Positions 58,079 to 64,000 of a DNA stretch of 64,000 nt are shown one piece after another. Source of the stretch: Cotesia glomerata (taxonomy: Eukaryota; Arthropoda; Insecta; Hymenoptera; Braconidae). The notes under the pieces were generated by a model. The model was not told where the DNA came from. It searched no databases and worked only from the letters and a program-made list of their open reading frames with translations. Positions within the stretch are counted from its first letter, which is position 1. Each line of letters opens with the position of its first letter. The position numbers and the translations under genes were made by a program. The stretch spans positions 21,975,904 to 22,039,903 of the forward strand of contig NC_058163.1 of NCBI RefSeq assembly GCF_020080835.1, given 5' to 3'.

Positions 58079-59494
58079 TTTTAGTGACGTATTTTTTTTA
58101 GTTTGAAACATTCCATGTTTTAGAAATCACTGGTTTTGGTAGAACAGAAGACGTAATATTCTTTAAATTAATTGAAATAGTGTTAATAGGAAAAAAAAAA
58201 AAATTATTGTTGAATGTCTGGAATTTTCAGTATGATCTTCAATTAGATAATCACTGATTTAAGCCAAAAGTCTTTTTGGCATTACATTGCAATTTGTGTA
58301 GAAAACTCTAGTCTTTTTACAAACATATTAATATATCCAGAGTTAAAAAATATGATAATAATAGTAATAATGATATTAATAAATTTAATTTATATATTAT
58401 ACATATTAACAATCTGACTTCCGAAGAACGCACTTTAATATTGTAAACGGCATTTTACATTATAATTGTTCAAAAATGACGAATTGTAAACTTTTTTATA
58501 TAAGAATTTAAATTTAAATAAGTAAATATTATTTGTACAGAATAGAATATTGCGTAATTTAATAGGAATTATGTAAAAAATTATAAACAATTGTATATTG
58601 TTTTTAATTTATAATGACGATTGATTCATCAATCAATAGTCTTTTTGTAAAATTATTAATTAATTAAACTGTATTTAAATAAATAAATAAATAAATATTG
58701 ATAAAAAATTACTCGATTATTTTTTTTTTATCAATCAGTCAATAAGATGAATAATAAAATCGATTGATTTTTATTGATCAATATTTTTTATCTATAAAAA
58801 AATTATTTCTTCTTTAAAAATAAAAAATAAAATGTTTATATTCTTCAAAGTAATTTTTTTTTTTAATTCTCGCATTGGCTTTCAGAAAATTGTCGCTGTC
58901 AGTCATTTCTTCACTCCTCCATTAAAACCAGCCTTTAACAATCTCCAGTGTTATGATCTGATCCGATGTTTAGTAAGTTTTTACTGCTGTAGATGTCTCA
59001 ATATTATAGTTAGATTCGGCTCAGATCGGCGGGCTCTTTAAAATTCGCTAAAGAATACGAAAGTATTCCTGTTACGGACTTTCGTGAATAATAATTAATA
59101 TTATTATTAATTTATACTAGTTAGGATGAGGATTTGGCATTCGGTATTATGAAGTTATATGGGATATATTGTAAGATGTTTCATATACAGGAGTTACTTG
59201 CTTACTGCTATTCGCTGTGAGTGAAGCCATGGTAGGGGAAATGAAATCGACTGAAGCGTTCGCAGTGGTTACTTTCGGAGTTACGGGAGGCTATTATTCC
59301 TAAAATTATAAGCAAGTACACGTGGAAGTATTTATTTTGTTTTAATTTTAATAAATTAAAAAAAAATGAGACACCAGAGTTGTTGTGTCTTAAAAAATAC
59401 CAGCAGAAATATTTACTGCATTCTTTTTTATTTTTTATCTATATACGTACTTGTTGTTTATTTGTTTAGCTAATAAACTAAACTGCAATTATTA
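58079..59494. other. AT-rich stretch without recognised gene
   Basis: Short open frames only (for example about 70 codons at 58832) with no recognisable motifs. Nothing supported. Confidence 0.4.
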
Positions 59495-60014
59495 CACTGA
59501 TAAAAGGATTTATTAACTATTAATAATTTAATTTATTTGAAGACAATTATTTAATTTATTAAACTTTAATAAATATTTTTTAACATTCAATAAATATTTA
59601 TTTGGTAGGAAAGTACATTTATTAATAGTTAATAACTATTTATTAATAGTTAACGAATATTTATTAACAGTTAATAAATATTTTGTTGAGTGACTTTGTT
59701 TTGCTTGTAATATCATATGATATGAAAATTTCTTATAAACAAAAATCATTTTTATAAATTATTTGTATTAATTATATTACATTATAATAACGTTTATTGT
59801 AAAATACCGAATTCTATCATAGCTCATAATTATCTTTTGTATTTATAAATATTAAAAAGGTTAATTTATTTAGTGAATTGAATTATTATCATGTATTCCA
59901 GCTATAGGATTATAAAAAGTGTCAAAAGAAAATGCTATTTTTGCTTTTGATTTTAAATAAATATTTGCTAACAGTTAAAAAATATTCATTAACAAACAAA
60001 TCCTTCTATCGGTG
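59495..60014. mobile_element. CACTGATAGAAGGATTT MITE, copy 3
   Basis: Ends CACTGATAAAAGGATTTATT / ...AAATCCTTCTATCGGTG, TA on both sides, interior of TTAATAAATATTTATTAA palindromes. Confidence 0.7.
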
Positions 60015-60434
60015 TATAAAATTGTCACATATTTTTTATAACTTTTTTTTTTACAATTATTTATAAAATTTATTTATTTTTATGTTTCTTGCTATTGACA
60101 TACGTATAAAAACATACTCTGACAGCCTCCCGTAGTTCATATTTTGACTGGCGCTGCAGTCACACTCATAGCGAATATCTTAATTTTCCTAAGTTTTACA
60201 TCGAGTTAATAACTTATTTTAGAGAGGAGATTTTAGCTTTAGGGTTGGATTTATTATAAGAATGATTTCTAATTGGTCGATTTCTTCAAGAGTGGGACTC
60301 AAAAGTAAAAGTGACGCCTTCGCTTAATTTTCTCTCGGAAAAGTGAAACTAACCATGTGTTTAACACATGGCGTCGTAGTCGTTGCCTGGTTAGAAGAAA
60401 AGCCATAAAAAAGGGAATATTTAGTTTAGCCTAG

Positions 60435-61572
60435 GATAATAAAGTTTAGTTTAGTTTAGTTTATTAACAAAATTATGTCAAGGCAGTTGCCGAATGACAA
60501 AGAGTAAGTATACATATAATTTTACATTATTGTGCAGTTTAACTTATAAATATTTAGAGTGTTTTACACAATAATATTTTTAGATAGGTGATAATATTAT
60601 ATACTACATTAAAAATTAATATAAAAATTTAATTTATAAAGAATTAACTAATAATTTTAAGAATCTTTGATGTTACTAAAGAGACAGGTAGGAAACTTTA
60701 AATTAAAAAGAAGCTATATAAAGAAGGTTAACGAAGTTTGAAGATTAATAAAATAATGATAGAAGCATTTACAACAGTTTATGATCAAACATCTAAATTA
60801 AATAAATAATCAAAAATTTTATTTTTGAAAACCTCCAAGCTTGATGAATTTATAATGTCCTCTGGTAGTTCTTCCCATAATCGTATAACTGTAATTACGA
60901 AAGAAGACTCATAATGAGTGGTACTGAAATTTGGGAATTTAAAGAGAATATTATTTTTCTTGGCTGCTAGTCTCTCAGAGCATCTTACAGTAAGGTCTTC
61001 TTGAAATAATTCGCGCAAATAGCTAGGTTTATCAATTTCTAATAATTTATAAAAGTAACAACAAGTAAAATAAATTCGACGACTCTTTATCGAGAGCCAT
61101 CCCAGTTCACGTCTATAAGGCGAGACATGTTCATCTCGCTTTAAATTGAAGATGAAGCGAATTGCTGAATTTAAAGAACGCTGGAGTTTACAATCATTTT
61201 CATCAGTTGCATTTAATAATACTATAGAGCAATAATCAATTAACGGTAAAATAGTTGCCGATACAAGTAATTTTTTAATTGATGAAGTGTAAATATTTCT
61301 ACGTAATTTCAGGCTACATAATGCCGAATTGATTTTACTTATAGTTTTTGATGTGTGTAAGTTCCACGATAAATTACACGTAAAATGAACTCCAAGGCAC
61401 TTGATTGATTCAATATAAGGTAGAGGTACACCATCAATTTCTAGCTTTGGAATACCTTCTCGCATAAGAGCTTTTACTTTGTTATTTGATCCCATTACCA
61501 TTGCTTTAGTTTTAAGTAGATTTACTTCTAACCCATTATCTCTGGCCCAATCAACTACTGCTTGAGCATCTA
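60435..61572 (-). mobile_element. Non-LTR retrotransposon (LINE) 3' remnant with reverse transcriptase tail
   Basis: 60785-61572 on the minus strand encodes about 262 residues of the C-terminal part of a non-LTR ORF2: the segment after the catalytic centre (WARDNGLEVNLLKTKAMVMG, CLGVHFTCNLSW), then the thumb/tail (LLVSATILPLIDYCS, RLWEELPEDI). The YxDD motif is not in the window. The 3' flank has an (AAACT)n tail at about 60440-60465. The N-terminal side is cut by the CCCTCGCGG element, and beyond it (62563-62610) the frame resumes for a few codons (RQLNL), then meets a stop, so the copy was already defective. Confidence 0.8.
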
Positions 61573-62562
61573 CCCTCGCGGTTTTGAGAATGCCGTAAAA
61601 ATACCGTAATTTTTCGGCATTTATGCTCATGCCGTATATTTACCGTTATAATTCGGTAATAATGCGGTTAAACTATAGTTGTTTTGGCCAGTTTTTATAC
61701 TGTAGTTATCCAGTATATATACTGCACTTATGCTGTACAGTTACCAAAAATATACTATACAATTACCGCATTAATGCCCAAATTTTACCCAAAAAATTCC
61801 AAATAATTACCGTAATAATACAGTAATTTTGCCGAATATTTTCTGACATAATGGACAATTGTTAAAGATTTAGTTTTATTTTTAGTTCATTTCTATGTTA
61901 GAAATGAATAAAATGAAAAATTTTAAATTTTGCTTTTTATTCTCCATCGCTACTTTGCAAAAATAAATACTGTTTTTGAATAAAAAATATGTAGAATATT
62001 ATTTTTTAATTAGGTATTTAGCAGTAATTAATATAAAATAATACATATGTTAAGTAAATATATTCTAATTTTAATTCCAATTTTAATTTCTCACTTAGAA
62101 AATTGCAAAATTTTCTAAAATCGAAAAGTTATATTATTTCACATATATAATTATATTATTTAATTTTAAATATGCTTATCGTAAGATGGACGGTGTGGCT
62201 TAATGTTTATAGAATAAGCAAAAAAACAATATGGTATAGACTGGGTAGCTCAAATGGTAGAGTAGCCGACATGTCCTCAGGAGGTTCTGGGTTCGAATCC
62301 CAGTCCGAGCGTTATTTAATTTTACACAATTTTTTAAATATGGTTTTAATACAATCATTTTACCGCCTTATTACCGTAAATATGCCGCATTTTCAGCGTA
62401 AATATTCTAAATTTTTAGCGTAAATGTATGGCATTTTTTATTAAATGTTCCGTAATTTTTCGATAAAAAAACTGACCAAAACAACCGAAAAAATGCTGAA
62501 AAAATACCGCATTAATACTATATAATTGCGACATTTTTTCAGCATTTACAAAACCGCTAGGG
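61573..62562. mobile_element. CCCTCGCGG element with tRNA-like centre, copy 3, inside the LINE
   Basis: Ends CCCTCGCGGTTTTGAGAATG / ...TTTACAAAACCGCTAGGG, 990 bp, TA on both sides. It interrupts the reverse transcriptase frame, so its limits and 2-bp duplication can be read directly. Confidence 0.85.
62239..62310 (+). other. tRNA-like module, CCCTCGCGG element copy 3
   Basis: TAGCTCAAATGGTAGAG (A box/D arm), perfect T arm CTGGG-TTCGAAT-CCCAG with B box GGTTCGAATCC at 62290-62300. The anticodon region differs from the other two copies, and acceptor pairing is poor. Confidence 0.55.
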
Positions 62563-62973
62563 TAGGTTCAACTGTCTAGTAGCTTCATGGATTTAAAGTC
62601 CTTTATTCAAAGTCGTAAATTGTAGTATTTTGCTAGAGTCTCTAAGAAACAAAGATGTATTTTTTATTTAAAATTTTAGTTTCTCCTTTTTATAGCTTTT
62701 CTCGAGATATTATATTTTATTTTCCTCTCGAGTGACCATTCTATATTTAAGTATTGATGCTGATGCGGCTATATATCTCCATCGTAGGCATCCGTCGACC
62801 TTGTACAAGCTTCGGCAATAGATTCGTTTAAAATATCCAAAAATTCACCCAAAAAATATTTGGATTGCTCACGCTTTTGTGTTTGTCAGATATGCAGACG
62901 ATAAGCCGCCTATTAAACTGAGACCTTCAGTGCGGGAATAGGTCCGCTGCAGGACTTAGTGCAATAACAATTA

Positions 62974-63162
62974 ATTGCTCCCTCACCACCAACGTCGCCT
63001 AATGTTTTGCCAACATCTACCACAGTTTCTAAGGAATTACATCTCTGCCACCTTAATGCGCAATCACTACATAGCCACTTTGCCGAATTTAAAGAATTTT
63101 TTAGAACGCATTCCTTTGATGTTATTGCAATTTCGGAAACTTGGCTTACTGATATTCCGTAA
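62974..63162 (+). mobile_element. Non-LTR endonuclease (EN) N-terminal fragment
   Basis: One frame reads a Pro/Ser stretch, then LHLCHLNAQSLHSHFAEFKE and FDVIAISETWLTDIP, the start of the apurinic-type endonuclease domain of non-LTR retrotransposons (N of the HxNAQSL motif and E of SETWL are the metal and catalytic positions). It stops at 63160, and similarity continues in another frame to about 63240. A dead fragment in opposite orientation to the nearby RT remnant. Confidence 0.75.
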
Positions 63163-63511
63163 TGAATTAATTTTTCTGCAACCGATGTTGCGCAGAGGAG
63201 ATGTACGACAAGATTATTTAAGGCTTCCAGCTAGCCATCTTGCTTTTTATGAGCAAATCTTACAAATCTTGATTAGCAAATCAAAAATTAGCTTCTTATT
63301 AGCAAATCTTACAAATCTTGATACTTTTAATGAATTTCGTAGCGCTGCATTCAACTATTTTCATATTTTCATAGTCTAGAATCGATTAATTAAGATACTA
63401 TGTAGTTGTTTCTCATCTGAACGGATTAAAATTAATTTAATTTAATGTAACTTAAATTTATATTCTATATTTGTACTAAAATTAATACTATGTATTAAAC
63501 CATTGTAAATA

Positions 63512-63971
63512 AATAATAGTTTAAAAAAACTAAAAACACGCTTTTTATAGAAAACCAAACTAAAAAATAGAAAATAAATTTAAATTAAGAATAGTGTTAA
63601 AAATTTCAATAAATATAAATTAATAATAGTGTAAATAAAAAAAATGTATTTTATTTTAAAAAAAGCGTGAGGTGCATGGTGTCAATAGTTATAAATATTT
63701 TATTGACAGATATGAGTAGAGTGATTATCATTTTGATAATATCTTAAAAGCACCCACGCTTTTTTAAAATAAAATACATTTTTTCATTTACACTATTATT
63801 AATTTATATTTATTGAAATTTTTAACACTATTCTTAATTTAAATTTATTTTCTATTTTTAGTTTGGTTTTCTATAAAATGCGTGTTTTAGTTTTAAACTA
63901 TTATTTATTTTTACTTTTTAGTTTGGTTTATTTATAAAAGCGTGATTTTTTAGTTTTTTTAAACTATTATT
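63512..63971. mobile_element. Palindromic element P, copy 2 (uninterrupted)
   Basis: Same sequence as 49305-49761 joined to 50471-50481. Ends AATAATAGTTTAAAAAAACT / AAACTATTATT. It is followed by the same TGTTGATTATCAAAAATATT and CAGGCGCGC as copy 1. Confidence 0.8.
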
Positions 63972-64000
63972 TGTTGATTATCAAAAATATTCAGGCGCGC

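Noticed and set aside
62975..63379. 134-codon host protein
   Set aside because: The reading frame is out of register; another frame in the same place encodes the start of a non-LTR endonuclease with a stop, so this is a retrotransposon fragment.

Overview
The window looks like nuclear DNA of an insect, most likely a parasitoid wasp (Hymenoptera, probably Braconidae). The evidence is AT-rich sequence with short GT-AG introns, a head-to-tail tandem array of 7tm_6 odorant receptor (OR) genes of hymenopteran type, three conserved single-copy animal genes, and very many small inverted-repeat transposons. The family-level placement is inference from similarity I recognise by eye; no database search was possible.

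Region by region. (1) 1-34213: seven OR genes or gene remnants, all on the + strand, sharing one exon plan (about 18, 451-466, 283-292, 100, 111 and 213-216 nt, the last exon split in two in copies 3 and 4). Copies 1, 2, 3 and 7 read open from start to stop. Copy 5 has one 1-nt frameshift close to the C-terminus. Copy 4 is a pseudogene with three indels. Copy 6 is a pseudogene with a 705-bp MITE inside exon 2, flanked by TA, plus a second frameshift. Introns differ in size mainly because of nested MITEs, LINE tails and other repeats. (2) 34214-37282: repeats only. (3) 37283-39206 (+): five-exon NFATC2IP/Rad60-like gene with two SUMO-like domains. (4) 41531-43141 (-): uninterrupted SNW1/SKIP (Bx42) splicing factor. 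(5) 43142-52061: a long gene-poor stretch with a GC-rich NRF1-type motif, tandem repeats, MITEs, a nested palindromic element, an 18S rRNA fragment and three strong hairpins. (6) 52062-56378 (+): four-exon ER class I alpha-1,2-mannosidase (MAN1B1/GH47). (7) 56379-64000: repeats and remnants of non-LTR retrotransposons, one split by a transposon that carries a tRNA-like centre.

Functional links. The ORs would act as ligand-specific subunits with Orco in antennal neurons. The three housekeeping genes (SUMO-pathway genome stability, pre-mRNA splicing/transcription, ER glycoprotein trimming) have no evident joint function and mark the end of the array.

Most unusual observations: several unrelated inverted-repeat elements carry internal tRNA-like modules with intact B boxes; a 15-bp palindrome sits 58-60 bp before the ATG of four OR copies; one OR exon has a clean TA-flanked MITE insertion; a nested insertion can be checked against its empty site within the same window; and an 18S-derived fragment lies next to a run of three GC-richer hairpins.
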